Source: Bacteroidia bacterium
GTDB taxonomy: Bacteria > Bacteroidota > Bacteroidia > UKL13-3
Assembly (NCBI GenBank): GCA_014376805.1
Contig: JACMQU010000178.1
Location: 1-64,000, forward strand
Direction: 5' to 3'
Length of the DNA: 64,000 bases
Made by a program: the position numbers and the translations under genes. The notes below the pieces were generated by a model, which was not told the origin of the DNA, made no database searches, and was given only the letters and a program-made list of their open reading frames with translations. Numbering within the stretch: the stretch's first letter is position 1; every line of letters starts with the position of its first letter. Of the stretch, positions 37,237 through 46,279 are shown one piece after another.

Positions 37237-37244
37237 CAAATATA
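37237..37244 (-). promoter_or_regulatory. -7 box of the cytochrome oxidase operon
   Basis: On the minus strand the box reads TATATTTG, an exact TAnnTTTG match, 44 bases before the subunit II ATG. The -33 region is T-rich (TTTT) without a clean TTG. Confidence 0.45.
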
Positions 37245-37344
37245 GTAAAGTAATTTTTTTGTAAAAGGTGATTTTTTAAACAAGCTTATGATTTTGATAA
37301 TAATTTTAAAAATTTAAGGCGATTTAAAGTCAATTCGCTCTCAA

Positions 37345-38562
37345 TTAATGACTTTTAATTTTGTCGTTTTTTTTTTGTAACATGGGTGTTTTGTAAATAA
37401 TTGCAGAATCAATTTTTAAACTTTTAGATTGTACAAGTAGTAACAACTGATCTTTAGATTTTGTTGTTAAAAGATTTTTATATTTTAAAGAATCCTGTTT
37501 GGTTAGTGTCCGTATTTTCATTAAACTGTCTAGCGCTTTTTGTGGAGCGGTTAATGGCTTAAGAAAAACTTGTGGAACCAAAACCGGAATATTACTTTTC
37601 ATCAACCTTGCGCCATATTCTTTAGATCCTCGCATTAGCGGCGCAACAATCAGCATTTGCCCGTTTTTGCTAAAATTTATATCACGTATATTAAAATTCT
37701 GAGGTTCTGTATTATTAATAAGCTTACCCGTTTCTGTTTCCCACACCTTAATTGACCCGTCGTTACAAGCAGTTACGCAATATTTACTATCGTCGGTAAA
37801 AGCCACTGCCGTTACTTTCCAGCATTCAACTTTAAGAAGATATAATTGTTTCATAGAACGGAGATCCCAGATACGGGCCGTTTTATCGTTTGAACCACTT
37901 ATTAAATACAAATTATTAGGACTAATAGCTATTGAATTAACAGCATCCGTATGGCCATCTAAAGTTTTTACTATTTTATTGGTAGCTAAAGCAATTAATT
38001 TAATTTTAGGTTCAGAACTGGCAATAAAAATATTTGCCGGATTAGGTGATAGACTGATATCATTAATGGGAGCACTTGTATTTAATGATTTAAGTGCTTT
38101 AGGGTTTATGGCATCCCAAATAATTATTTTGCCGTTGTTATCGCCACTAAAGAGGTATTTATTAGCCCGGTCAAATACCAGTGAATTAATATTAGCCTGA
38201 TGCCGGTTATTAAGATCTTCCGGTACTGATTTCCTCCGGTAAAACGAATCCCAGAACATAACGTTAAAGTCGTTTCCGCCACTGGCCAGTATTCCACCGG
38301 TTATATTATAAGCTAAACAATTTACTGAAGCATTATGCCCATTCAGAGATTGTAAAAGGTTAAAAGGACTATCAGCCTGGTAGATATTGATTTTATTATC
38401 CCAACCTGCGGTGGCCATTCGTTTAGTTTTTAAAGGACTAAATATGGCAGCATTAACATCATTGCTATGACCAGGCTGTACAACCGTTGAATTGATTATG
38501 GTTTGTGAGATTGAAGAAAAACAAAGCAGGAGTGAAAGAATACTAAAAAGACACTTTATCAT
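37345..38562 (-). CDS. exported WD40-repeat protein
   Basis: The 405-residue protein has a signal peptide (MIKCLFSILSLLLCFSSIS) and at least five WD-type blades between residues 30 and 290, such as VNCLAYNITGGILASGG ending NVMFWDS, INSLVFDRANKYLFSGD ending IIIWDA, VNSIAISPNNLYLISGS ending ARIWDLR, and VTAVAFTDDSKYCVTAC ending KVWETE. The last 110 residues are Lys-rich and not repetitive. A beta-propeller scaffold in the periplasm or at the surface is likely; the partner is unknown. It lies just upstream of the oxidase operon on the same strand, but the operon has its own promoter box. Confidence 0.88.
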   Translation of the reverse strand: MIKCLFSILSLLLCFSSISQTIINSTVVQPGHSNDVNAAIFSPLKTKRMATAGWDNKINIYQADSPFNLLQSLNGHNASVNCLAYNITGGILASGGNDFNVMFWDSFYRRKSVPEDLNNRHQANINSLVFDRANKYLFSGDNNGKIIIWDAINPKALKSLNTSAPINDISLSPNPANIFIASSEPKIKLIALATNKIVKTLDGHTDAVNSIAISPNNLYLISGSNDKTARIWDLRSMKQLYLLKVECWKVTAVAFTDDSKYCVTACNDGSIKVWETETGKLINNTEPQNFNIRDINFSKNGQMLIVAPLMRGSKEYGARLMKSNIPVLVPQVFLKPLTAPQKALDSLMKIRTLTKQDSLKYKNLLTTKSKDQLLLLVQSKSLKIDSAIIYKTPMLQKKNDKIKSH

Positions 38563-38666
38563 GCTGCAAACTTATAAAAATAGACTTCTTTTTATATATT
38601 TTTTCGATCGTATTTTGCAGATATAAGAATTAAACATAAAATTAATATGGTTTTGAGAAGTAAGTT

Positions 38667-38957
38667 TTATAAAAAGAACTTTAGTAAAACGATTAAAAAC
38701 CCGTATATAAAGGTTGATAATATTACACCTCTGGCAGATAGAAACTGATCATATTGAATAAACAGGTAAAACAAGGCAAGGTTAATTACGCAACAAAGAC
38801 TTAGTAAGGGAGAGAGGAGTTTTTGTTTAATGGAAAGATCCAGAAAATCTTCAAATCCTTCTGATTTAAAATTAAAATAATAAAAAATCAGGATTCCAAT
38901 ACTAGGAGCAAATAATCCTATGGCTAATCCTATCAGAGTATTGTCTTTAATCTTCAT
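38667..38957 (-). CDS. small membrane protein of unknown function
   Basis: The 96-residue protein has three predicted membrane segments (LIGLAIGLFAPSIGILIFYY, LLSPLLSLCCVINLALFYLF, VILSTFIYGFLIVLLKFF) and a short acidic loop after the first. I recall similar small membrane genes beside surE in Bacteroidota, but no family name. The ATG at 38957 overlaps the 3' end of surE by 11 bases, so the two are co-translated. Confidence 0.75.
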   Translation of the reverse strand: MKIKDNTLIGLAIGLFAPSIGILIFYYFNFKSEGFEDFLDLSIKQKLLSPLLSLCCVINLALFYLFIQYDQFLSARGVILSTFIYGFLIVLLKFFL

Positions 38958-39726
38958 GTTTAATGTTCCATTGGTTTAAATAGGCGATTGCATTGTGAGC
39001 TGTAAGATCAAAATGTACAGGTACGATAGAGGCAAAATTGTTGGAAAGTGCCCATTCATCAGTATCATTGCCATTATCAAAGTTCACAAATTTACCGGAT
39101 AACCAATAATATTTTCTACCATTCGGGTCTTTTCGTTCATCAAATTCTTCTTCCCATTTGGCTAATGCCTGACGACACACTTTGGTTCCTTTAAACGAGG
39201 CAGCATCTGTTTTTGGAATATTTACATTTAGCAAAACACCTTTAGGTAAACCGTTATTTATAATATTAATAGCTACCTCTCTGGCAATTTTTGCCGCCAG
39301 CATAAAGTTTGCTTCATAAGAAAAATCGCACAAGCTAAACCCCGCAGCCGGAATACCTTCAATTGCACCTTCCATTGCTGCACTCATGGTTCCACTGTAT
39401 AATACATTTATAGAACTGTTTGAACCATGGTTGATTCCGGATAACAATAAATCGGGTTTACGGTGAAGTACTTTATCTACAGCGAGTTTTACACAATCTG
39501 CAGGTGTACCGCTGCATTGATACGAAATGATTTCACCATATAATTTTGTCTGATCCAGCCGTAAAGGCCGGGTAATTGTTACTGCGTGGCCCATGCCGCT
39601 TTGGGGGCTATCAGGTGCAACTACTACCACTTCGCCCAAATCTTTAACGGCATTTACCAGAGCAATAATTCCCGGTGCCGTAATACCATCATCATTACTA
39701 ATTAAAATAAGTGGTCTTTCTATCAT
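38947..39726 (-). CDS. surE: 5'/3'-nucleotidase SurE
   Basis: From the ATG at 39726 the product has 259 residues. The metal site ISNDDGITAPGI comes right at the start, as in the family, which is why the ATG 18 codons upstream was not chosen. Further marks are VVVAPDSPQSGMGHAVT, YQCSGTPADCVKLAVD, LLLSGINHGSNSS and YSGTMSAAMEG. SurE removes phosphate from nucleoside monophosphates and takes part in stationary-phase survival in other bacteria. It overlaps the small membrane-protein gene downstream. Confidence 0.95.
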   Translation of the reverse strand: MIERPLILISNDDGITAPGIIALVNAVKDLGEVVVVAPDSPQSGMGHAVTITRPLRLDQTKLYGEIISYQCSGTPADCVKLAVDKVLHRKPDLLLSGINHGSNSSINVLYSGTMSAAMEGAIEGIPAAGFSLCDFSYEANFMLAAKIAREVAINIINNGLPKGVLLNVNIPKTDAASFKGTKVCRQALAKWEEEFDERKDPNGRKYYWLSGKFVNFDNGNDTDEWALSNNFASIVPVHFDLTAHNAIAYLNQWNIKHED

Positions 39727-39817
39727 TGGTTGCGAAATTAAGAGATTATTTGTTTTTTTAGGATCAGGGTTTAGGTTCACCTGAAAAAAATATTTTTAAG
39801 TTGATTATTTAATTTAT

Positions 39818-41368
39818 TTAAAACGGAGCAAAACCATTAGAATCGCCCGCATCATGGTCTTCATTAAGTTTAGAGCTTATGGTTATAAATCCGGGTGATT
39901 CAGGCATCAGATCACTATTATTTTGTCCATAAGTATCTTCCATCAAATCGGTAAACTTGGTAAAATCACCTATAAAACGCAGGCGTATATTTTCCAGTGC
40001 TCCATGACGGTTTTTGGCAATCATTACTTCAGCTTGACCAGCAGTAGGGTTTCCATCTTCCCATTCAGCCATTTGATAATATTCCGGCCGATAGATGAAC
40101 ATTACCATATCAGCATCCTGTTCAATTGAGCCTGATTCACGTAAATCAGATAACATTGGACGGTTTGAAGAGGAACTGCGTCTTTCCGTCATACGACTTA
40201 ACTGAGATAACGCAATTACCGGAACATCTAATTCTTTGGCTAAAGCTTTTAAAGAGCGGGAAATATAACTCACTTCTTGCTCACGGTTTCCATTTTTAGA
40301 ATTAGAATCATCACCCCTCATTAACTGCAGGTAATCTATCAAAACCATAGAGATATTATTTTGCTGTTTCAATCTCCTGCATTTAGCGCGGAGTTCAAAT
40401 ACAGAAAGAGCAGGAGTGTCATCTATAAAAATAGGCGCATCACTTAACCTGGCAATTTTACTGTTTAGCTGAGCCCACTCATAATCTTTCAGGTCGCCAG
40501 TACGGAGTTTATGTCCGGGTATTTCTGCTTCTGAGCTAATCATACGACTAACCATCTGTTTGTTACCCATTTCAAGAGAAAAAATAGCAATTGCTCTTGG
40601 AGATTCTCCCGGGGATAAACTTTCAAAAGCAGCATTTCGCGCCACACTTAAAGCAAAAGCCGTTTTACCCATACCTGGTCTGGCAGCTACAATAATTAAA
40701 TCTGATTTCTGAAATCCGGATGTGATTCTATCGAGCCGGGTAAAACCGGAAGGCACCCCGGTAAATTTGTCTGTTTTGTGTTGCAGTTCTTCAATATCGC
40801 GCAAGGTATCTTTAATTACCTTGTTCATACTCTGCATAGATTTTTTTATATTACCCTGCGATAGTTCGAAAAGTTTTTTCTCTGCGCTATCAAGCATATC
40901 AAATGCATCCCCACTGTCATCAAAAGCTTCGGTTTGTATTTCACCCGAGATTCTTATCAATTCGCGTTGCAGGAATTTTTCGGCTACAATTCGTGCGTGG
41001 TATTCTATGTTTGCCGCTGAGGCTACACGGTTAGTAAGCTGCGTGATAAAATAGGCACCGCCAACCAGTTCTAACTGACCTCTTTTTCGCAACTCTGCAG
41101 TTACAGTTAAAATATCAATTGGTTCTGCATTAATGGCTAATTCCCTTATTGCTTTGTATATGGTGTTATGACTTTCTTTGTAAAAACTATCCGGACTTAA
41201 AATTTCACCCACTAATGTAATCGCATGTTTTTCAATCATGAGGGCTCCTAAAACAGCCTCTTCAAGTTCTATGGCCTGAGGTGGTAATTTGCTTCCTTCG
41301 GTTAAGGAGGGTAATTTTCCAGCGATTTTTTTTCTTTTAAAATTTGTGTTTGAATTTTCTTCCTGCAT
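39818..41368 (-). CDS. dnaB: replicative DNA helicase DnaB
   Basis: From the ATG at 41368 the product has 516 residues; a TTG six codons upstream is less likely. The N-terminal domain (LPPQAIELEEAVLGALMIE) binds primase. The RecA-like C-terminal domain has Walker A AARPGMGKTAFAL near residue 225, Walker B VLIDYLQLM, and LSQLSRMTERR and RESGSIEQDADMV further on. No intein is present. It unwinds DNA at the replication fork. A 9-bp perfect hairpin lies in its leader. Confidence 0.97.
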   Translation of the reverse strand: MQEENSNTNFKRKKIAGKLPSLTEGSKLPPQAIELEEAVLGALMIEKHAITLVGEILSPDSFYKESHNTIYKAIRELAINAEPIDILTVTAELRKRGQLELVGGAYFITQLTNRVASAANIEYHARIVAEKFLQRELIRISGEIQTEAFDDSGDAFDMLDSAEKKLFELSQGNIKKSMQSMNKVIKDTLRDIEELQHKTDKFTGVPSGFTRLDRITSGFQKSDLIIVAARPGMGKTAFALSVARNAAFESLSPGESPRAIAIFSLEMGNKQMVSRMISSEAEIPGHKLRTGDLKDYEWAQLNSKIARLSDAPIFIDDTPALSVFELRAKCRRLKQQNNISMVLIDYLQLMRGDDSNSKNGNREQEVSYISRSLKALAKELDVPVIALSQLSRMTERRSSSSNRPMLSDLRESGSIEQDADMVMFIYRPEYYQMAEWEDGNPTAGQAEVMIAKNRHGALENIRLRFIGDFTKFTDLMEDTYGQNNSDLMPESPGFITISSKLNEDHDAGDSNGFAPF

Positions 41369-41396
41369 GTTTTTGTTAGCTTTCAATCAACTCGAA

Positions 41397-41417
41397 AATA
41401 AGTAGTTGCTACTTATT
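41397..41417. promoter_or_regulatory. hairpin in the dnaB leader
   Basis: AATAAGTAG-TTG-CTACTTATT is a perfect 9-bp stem with a 3-base loop, 29 bases before the dnaB ATG. It has no T-run. It may affect dnaB translation or be a protein-binding site. Confidence 0.4.
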
Positions 41418-41630
41418 GTTAGCACTACATTGAATTGTTCACAAATATCATTTATTATGAGTATAACATGTTAAGAAGTTTATACCATTTATGTGAAAAG
41501 ATTGCTGCTCATAATATTATAATTAACAATTATATTACAGGCAGTTTTTACCCATAGCTCAAACGTGGTTTTTAGGATTACATGTTAACGGGCTTTAAAA
41601 ATTTTTGAACACAAAATGCGCATAAATTAA

Positions 41631-41662
41631 GAACCTGTTATTTATTAAATTTGCTTAGGTTC
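41631..41662. repeat. GAACCT-N20-AGGTTC inverted repeat
   Basis: The half-sites are 41631-41636 and 41657-41662, with right flank AAAATA. A TAAATTTG box lies inside. It is the third member of the set seen at 17122 and 27714. Confidence 0.35.
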
Positions 41663-41776
41663 AAAATACAGAAAAAATGAATAGACAAATAAAATTTAAA
41701 ATTTCTACTATCTGTAATTATAATCTATACATCCAAAGATTCTATTAAATATACAATCGAAATTACATTTGTAATT

Positions 41777-41784
41777 TACCTTTG
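41777..41784 (+). promoter_or_regulatory. -7 box of holA
   Basis: TACCTTTG matches TAnnTTTG and would give a leader of about 38 bases to the GTG at 41829. The alternative box TACATTTG at 41764-41771 is equally good. Confidence 0.35.
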
Positions 41785-41828
41785 TTTTTAACAAGTAATT
41801 AAGTTTATTCGCCTTAATAAAAATTTTT

Positions 41829-42857
41829 GTGCCGGCTGATAATATTCAAGAATATTCTAAAGTAATGCAAGACCTGAAGGCCAGGCGCTTTAAACCTATC
41901 TATGTTTTGCATGGAGAAGAGAGTTATTTTATAGATGAAATTTCTGATTTTATTGAAACAAATGTATTAACAGAAGCAGAGAAAGCTTTTAATCAAACTG
42001 TTGTATATGCCAGAGATGCAGAAATAAATTCGGTTCTGGAAAATGCCAGAAGATTTCCGATGATGGCCTCACATCAGGTTATTATTATAAAGGAAGCACA
42101 GGGATATAAAAAGTTAGACGATTTCATTCCTTATTTTGAAAAGCCGGTTCCTTCTACCATACTGGTAATTTGTGTGAAAGGGAAAAAAATAGATGGACGT
42201 AGCAAACTTTACACACTAAGTAAAAAATACGTAAGTTTTGAATCTAAAAAATTATATGAAGATGGTGAGTTACCAAAATGGATTAAACATAAATTAACCG
42301 AAAAAGGATTAAACATAAGTGATACGAATGCTATGTTAATAGCAGATCATGTAGGAAGCGATTTGAGTAAAATTGCCAACGAGATTGAGAAATTAGTTAT
42401 TAATAAAGGTGATCAGACAGAAGTTACGGAAGCGTCTATAGAAAAACATATAGGTATAAGTAAAGAATTTAATGTTTTTGAAATGCTTACCGCAGTGGCA
42501 AACAGAAATGGGAAAAGAATCTTTTACATAAACCACCATCTGAGTAATAATAAAGATTTTTCTATTATTCCGTTACTTACGCAATTCAATAGTTTTTTTA
42601 TGAAAGGCTTAATGTTAAAGCAAAACAATATCCGGGATCAAAAAGGAATGATGGGAATTGGCATTGGTTATAGACAAGTTAAAGATTACGAGAAAATGCT
42701 CGCAAATTTTAATGTGGCAGAAATAGAAAGAGTGTTAAGTCTTGTTGCAGAATATGATTTGAAAAGCAAAGGTGTAAATCAGAACATGGTGGTAGATGCA
42801 GAGTTGATGAAAGAATTTTTATTTAAAATATTAATGCGGCCTGAACTTTCTCTGTAG
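41829..42857 (+). CDS. holA: DNA polymerase III delta subunit
   Basis: The 342-residue protein opens the sliding clamp as part of the clamp loader. Family marks are KPIYVLHGEESYFIDEISDF near the start, VVYARDAEINSVLENARRFP, HQVIIIKEAQ, and VGSDLSKIANEIEKLV in domain II, with a helical C-terminal domain (KGVNQNMVVDAELMKEFLFKIL) recognisable as the delta collar. The frame begins with GTG; the ATG at codon 13 would leave only a few residues before the first strand, so GTG is preferred. It stands alone, divergent from dnaB. Confidence 0.92.
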   Translation: MPADNIQEYSKVMQDLKARRFKPIYVLHGEESYFIDEISDFIETNVLTEAEKAFNQTVVYARDAEINSVLENARRFPMMASHQVIIIKEAQGYKKLDDFIPYFEKPVPSTILVICVKGKKIDGRSKLYTLSKKYVSFESKKLYEDGELPKWIKHKLTEKGLNISDTNAMLIADHVGSDLSKIANEIEKLVINKGDQTEVTEASIEKHIGISKEFNVFEMLTAVANRNGKRIFYINHHLSNNKDFSIIPLLTQFNSFFMKGLMLKQNNIRDQKGMMGIGIGYRQVKDYEKMLANFNVAEIERVLSLVAEYDLKSKGVNQNMVVDAELMKEFLFKILMRPELSL

Positions 42858-42931
42858 CATTATTTGCGTCGTTTTATTATCAGATTTTGCGATCTCACAG
42901 GCAAAAAGCTTTTTTATTAATTCATTTTTTA

Positions 42932-42939
42932 TATTTTTG
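42932..42939 (+). promoter_or_regulatory. -7 box of the Asp-box T9SS gene
   Basis: TATTTTTG matches TAnnTTTG and lies 41 bases before the ATG at 42981. The upstream T-rich stretch offers only a poor -33 element. Confidence 0.35.
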
Positions 42940-42980
42940 ACAAACAACAAGCATAATAAAACCTTAATATTATAATAACA

Positions 42981-44891
42981 ATGAAAAAAATCTACTTATT
43001 AGCACTTAGTGCTTTAACAGGAGTTGCTTTTGCGCAGCAGCCTCCTCAGAAAAAGTTTATACAGGCCGCGATGCAACCAGCACCTTCTGTAAAAATAGTT
43101 CAGGAAACTATTCCTGTATCGCCTGTTAAAACTGGTAATGGTACAAATAATGATCAGATTGGCAAAGTTACCACACTTAATAAAACAGTAACAACAACAC
43201 TGGTGGGCAAAAGCCTAAACGACCAGCAATCGAATGCCTCTATTTATAACCGTTTAATTGTTTATCCTGATGGCAAAAAAGCGGTAACCTGGACTACTTC
43301 TAACGATATTGCCCCTTATGTTACCCGTGGTTCCGGATACAATAGTTTTAATGGTTCAACTTGGGGTACTCCAACTACATCAAGGATAGAATCTGAGAGA
43401 ACAGGCTTCCCAAATTTTCAGGCTTCAGCAACAGATGAATATATAATCGCACACCGTGTAATTGCATCAGGCCAGACTAATGCCGGTAATTCTGCTGGAT
43501 TAATGCTGAGTAAAAAAAGCAAAACGGGTTCAACCTGGACAAGTACTCCTATTCTTATGGAAGCCAATACAAATACGCCCACCGTTTTATGGAACAGGTT
43601 TGTAATTTCTGGAGACTATTTAATTGTTATTGCATCTTATACAGATTCAAGTTCATCTTCGGTTTCAACACAGACGGGAAGAGTGAAAAAATCTGGTGTT
43701 TTTGCACCTCAGGTTTACTCGCGTTATAAAATTTCAACAGATCAGTGGTTAGTTGTTAATCAAACTTTACCAGGTTATGACAGCACGCGTTATTTTGCGG
43801 GTGGTGGCGATAATTATTCCATAGATGCAAAAGGTAATACTGTTGCAATTTTAATAGGTGGTAATACAGATGATCTTGCTTTATGGAAATCTGCAGACAA
43901 TGGTGGTACCTGGACAAAAACTGTTATCAGGCAATTCCCGTATGCTGCATGGCATAATACAAAACTTGATTCAGCTATCAGAACAATAGATGGTTCATTA
44001 AATGTAATTCTGGATGCAAATGATAAGGCACATTGTTTTATGGGCAGGTTAGTTGTAACCTGGAGAGCAACTACAAATGATCTGGGTGTTTCATTAGGAA
44101 CCAATAGTATTGATTACTGGTATGAAGGAAGACCGGATAGTATTGTTTCTGTGGCCGGTGCTCCTGATATTAATAAAGACGATTCCCTCTCTACCGGTGT
44201 AATTGATTCGAGAACCCGCTACGGTAATGCCGGCGTTGCTACCATGCCTTCTTCAGCATTTGGTCCGGATGGTACTTTATATCTAATTTTCTCTGCTTTA
44301 AATGAAGAAGATGCAGATGTATCCGACGGACGATTCAGAGATATATTTGTTACTTTTTCAACAAATAATGGCGCTACATGGAATAGTAATATGCAAAATT
44401 TAACTTTTAATTTAGGGTTAAATTCAGAACAAATGTATGGCTCACTTGCAAAGCTTGTGGATGATAAAATTTATTTAACTTATCTGGAAAGTGATGCTGT
44501 TGGTGTATTCGAAGCTAATAATAATCCGGGTAAGGCAGCCACTGCTATAAATCCTTACAGAGTCTACTGCATGGCAGTGCCAACCATTGATATTAAAAGT
44601 GGTAAAGTAGGCGTTTCTGAAGTTAGAAATAACCTGTTTACAGTTGCTCAGAACTTCCCTAATCCATTCACTTATAATACCAGCATTCCGGTTGTGTTTA
44701 ACAAAAGCGTTGATGTAACCGTTAAAATTGTAGACCTTGTTGGAAAAGAAATTTATAGTAATGAATTTATGAACGTACCTTCTGGTGCAAGTCAATTAGA
44801 TATAAAATTAGGTCATTTGCCTTCAGGTATTTATATCTATAATATTGAAGCAGAAGGTTATAAAGTAGCCAGAAAAATGATTGTTGATTAG
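42981..44891 (+). CDS. T9SS cargo protein with Asp-box (sialidase-like) repeats
   Basis: The 636-residue protein has a signal peptide ending in FAQQ, a proline/lysine-rich linker, and a beta-rich central region. Two Asp-box-like turns are visible, SADNGGTWTKT near residue 305 and STNNGATWNSN near residue 455, which are common in sialidase-like and other beta-propellers. The C-terminal type A sorting domain spans about residues 553-636 (FTVAQNFPNPFTYNTSIPV, then LPSGIYIYNI and KMIVD). It is predicted to be exported to the surface by the T9SS. No sialidase Arg triad could be assigned, so enzyme activity is not claimed. A terminator follows the gene. Confidence 0.9.
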   Translation: MKKIYLLALSALTGVAFAQQPPQKKFIQAAMQPAPSVKIVQETIPVSPVKTGNGTNNDQIGKVTTLNKTVTTTLVGKSLNDQQSNASIYNRLIVYPDGKKAVTWTTSNDIAPYVTRGSGYNSFNGSTWGTPTTSRIESERTGFPNFQASATDEYIIAHRVIASGQTNAGNSAGLMLSKKSKTGSTWTSTPILMEANTNTPTVLWNRFVISGDYLIVIASYTDSSSSSVSTQTGRVKKSGVFAPQVYSRYKISTDQWLVVNQTLPGYDSTRYFAGGGDNYSIDAKGNTVAILIGGNTDDLALWKSADNGGTWTKTVIRQFPYAAWHNTKLDSAIRTIDGSLNVILDANDKAHCFMGRLVVTWRATTNDLGVSLGTNSIDYWYEGRPDSIVSVAGAPDINKDDSLSTGVIDSRTRYGNAGVATMPSSAFGPDGTLYLIFSALNEEDADVSDGRFRDIFVTFSTNNGATWNSNMQNLTFNLGLNSEQMYGSLAKLVDDKIYLTYLESDAVGVFEANNNPGKAATAINPYRVYCMAVPTIDIKSGKVGVSEVRNNLFTVAQNFPNPFTYNTSIPVVFNKSVDVTVKIVDLVGKEIYSNEFMNVPSGASQLDIKLGHLPSGIYIYNIEAEGYKVARKMIVD

Positions 44892-44938
44892 CTTCATTAG
44901 GTATCCGCTAAAATTATGATTATAACTTAATCGTAAAT

Positions 44939-44968
44939 CAAAAGGCAATCCGTAAGGGTTGCCTTTTG
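44939..44968 (+). terminator. Rho-independent terminator
   Basis: CAAAAGGCAATCC pairs with GGGTTGCCTTTTG (one G-T wobble) around GTAA, 48 bases past the T9SS-cargo stop. The stem ends in TTTT. Confidence 0.75.
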
Positions 44969-45002
44969 TAGTTTTAACCGGTTCAAAAATCAGTTAAATC
45001 TA

Positions 45003-45018
45003 AGTTACCAAGGTAACT
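45003..45018. promoter_or_regulatory. 16-bp palindrome upstream of the glycosyltransferase promoter
   Basis: AGTTACC-AA-GGTAACT is a perfect inverted repeat about 25 bases upstream of the -33 TTG at 45044. It is a candidate operator. Confidence 0.35.
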
Positions 45019-45043
45019 GAATTCTACAGTCGCAAATGCTTAA

Positions 45044-45075
45044 TTGAAGTTAATACCGGCGAAATATTATATTTG
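45044..45075 (+). promoter_or_regulatory. promoter of the glycosyltransferase/flippase pair
   Basis: TTG at 45044-45046, 21 bases, then TATATTTG at 45068-45075. The leader to the ATG at 45110 would be about 29 bases. Confidence 0.5.
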
Positions 45076-45109
45076 AAAATCTATAAATATTATTTACAGG
45101 GTTCTACTC

Positions 45110-46276
45110 ATGAAAGGTAATTTGCATTCCATTTTTTTTTGTTCGTGGTATCCAAATCGTATTGAACCTACTGCCGGTAATTTTATACAAAAACATGCCG
45201 AAGCAGTGGCTTTATATTGCAACGTTACAACACTTTGTATTTGCTCAGACAGTAATATGATTGCCGATATTGAAACGGAATGTTTTGAGCAAAACGGAGT
45301 TTATAGTATCAATATTTATTATAAAAAAGTTAGCTCGCAAATTCCGGTTTTTTCATCTTTGCAAAAAGCATATAGATATTATAAGGCATTTAAAACAGGC
45401 TATAACCTGATCCTAAAAAGGCGATCTGCCGCTAATATAATTCATGTAAACAAAGCTTTGCCAATTGGCTTTTTTGCCGTACTTATAAAAGTGTTTTCGA
45501 AAATTCCTTTTGTTGTTACCGAACATTGGACGGCCTATTCAGTTAAACATCCAAATGCCTTATCATTCTTCGAAAAATATACATCTAGGTTCATCTTTAA
45601 CAAGGCTGATATGGTGATGCCGGTGAGTGATGACCTGGGCAAAGAAATTAAAAAACTGGGCGTTCATACTCCATTTATTGTGATTCCTAATGTAGTTGAT
45701 GTACACAAGTTTCCGATAGTAAACGGTTATATAAAAAACAGGAAGCAACTTCTTCATATATCAACAGCAAAAGATGAACAAAAAAACATTTCGGGATTAT
45801 TAAGGGTAATTGAGAAACTAAGTAAAAAAAGGCAGGATTTTTATTTAATGCTGATTAGCGATGGATTTATTGAACCTCACTTAAATTATTCAAAAGAATT
45901 GGGAATCTTAAATAAGTTTGTTTTTTTTGAACCCACAAAAACTACAAACGAAGTGGCCGTGATAATGCAGCAAAGTGATATTTTTGTTTTGTTCAGCAAT
46001 TACGAAAATTTCCCTTGTGTCATTCCAGAAGCACTATCGAGCGGATTGCCCGTAATATCAACAAATGTTAATGGAATTCCCGAACATATAAACGATTCTA
46101 ACGGGATACTTATTAATACGGGAGATGAAAACGCATTGGGTGCTGCCATAGAAAAGATTTTGGATGACAATGCTCCGTTTGATGCAGGGCAACTCCATAA
46201 TTATGCAACAGAGCATTTTAGTTATGAAGTGGTTGGCAAAAGATATTATGATGTTTATTGTTCTATACTTAAATAG
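45110..46276 (+). CDS. glycosyltransferase family 4 protein
   Basis: The 388-residue GT-B-fold protein starts with FFCSWYPNRIEPTAGNFIQKH, the acceptor-side motif of Bacteroidota GT4 enzymes. It has VVTEHWTAYS and MVMPVSDDLGKEI in the middle, a GT4 donor domain with LLHISTAKDEQKNISGLL, and the EX7E region as IPEALSSGLPVISTNVNGIPEHI. It would transfer a sugar from a nucleotide donor in the cytoplasm, probably for a surface polysaccharide. The flippase gene starts 3 bases after its stop codon, which supports that. Confidence 0.92.
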   Translation: MKGNLHSIFFCSWYPNRIEPTAGNFIQKHAEAVALYCNVTTLCICSDSNMIADIETECFEQNGVYSINIYYKKVSSQIPVFSSLQKAYRYYKAFKTGYNLILKRRSAANIIHVNKALPIGFFAVLIKVFSKIPFVVTEHWTAYSVKHPNALSFFEKYTSRFIFNKADMVMPVSDDLGKEIKKLGVHTPFIVIPNVVDVHKFPIVNGYIKNRKQLLHISTAKDEQKNISGLLRVIEKLSKKRQDFYLMLISDGFIEPHLNYSKELGILNKFVFFEPTKTTNEVAVIMQQSDIFVLFSNYENFPCVIPEALSSGLPVISTNVNGIPEHINDSNGILINTGDENALGAAIEKILDDNAPFDAGQLHNYATEHFSYEVVGKRYYDVYCSILK

Positions 46277-46279
46277 GTA

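Larger units (their letters stand above)
41418..41828. other. divergent intergenic region between dnaB and holA
   Basis: No gene is seen. The region holds the GAACCT/AGGTTC palindrome (41631-41662) and two TAnnTTTG boxes pointing to holA: TACATTTG at 41764-41771 and TACCTTTG at 41777-41784. Confidence 0.5.

Noticed and set aside
37237-37244. caa3-type oxidase call for the cluster
   Set aside because: Subunit II lacks a CxxCH heme c motif, so only an aa3-like oxidase is supported.
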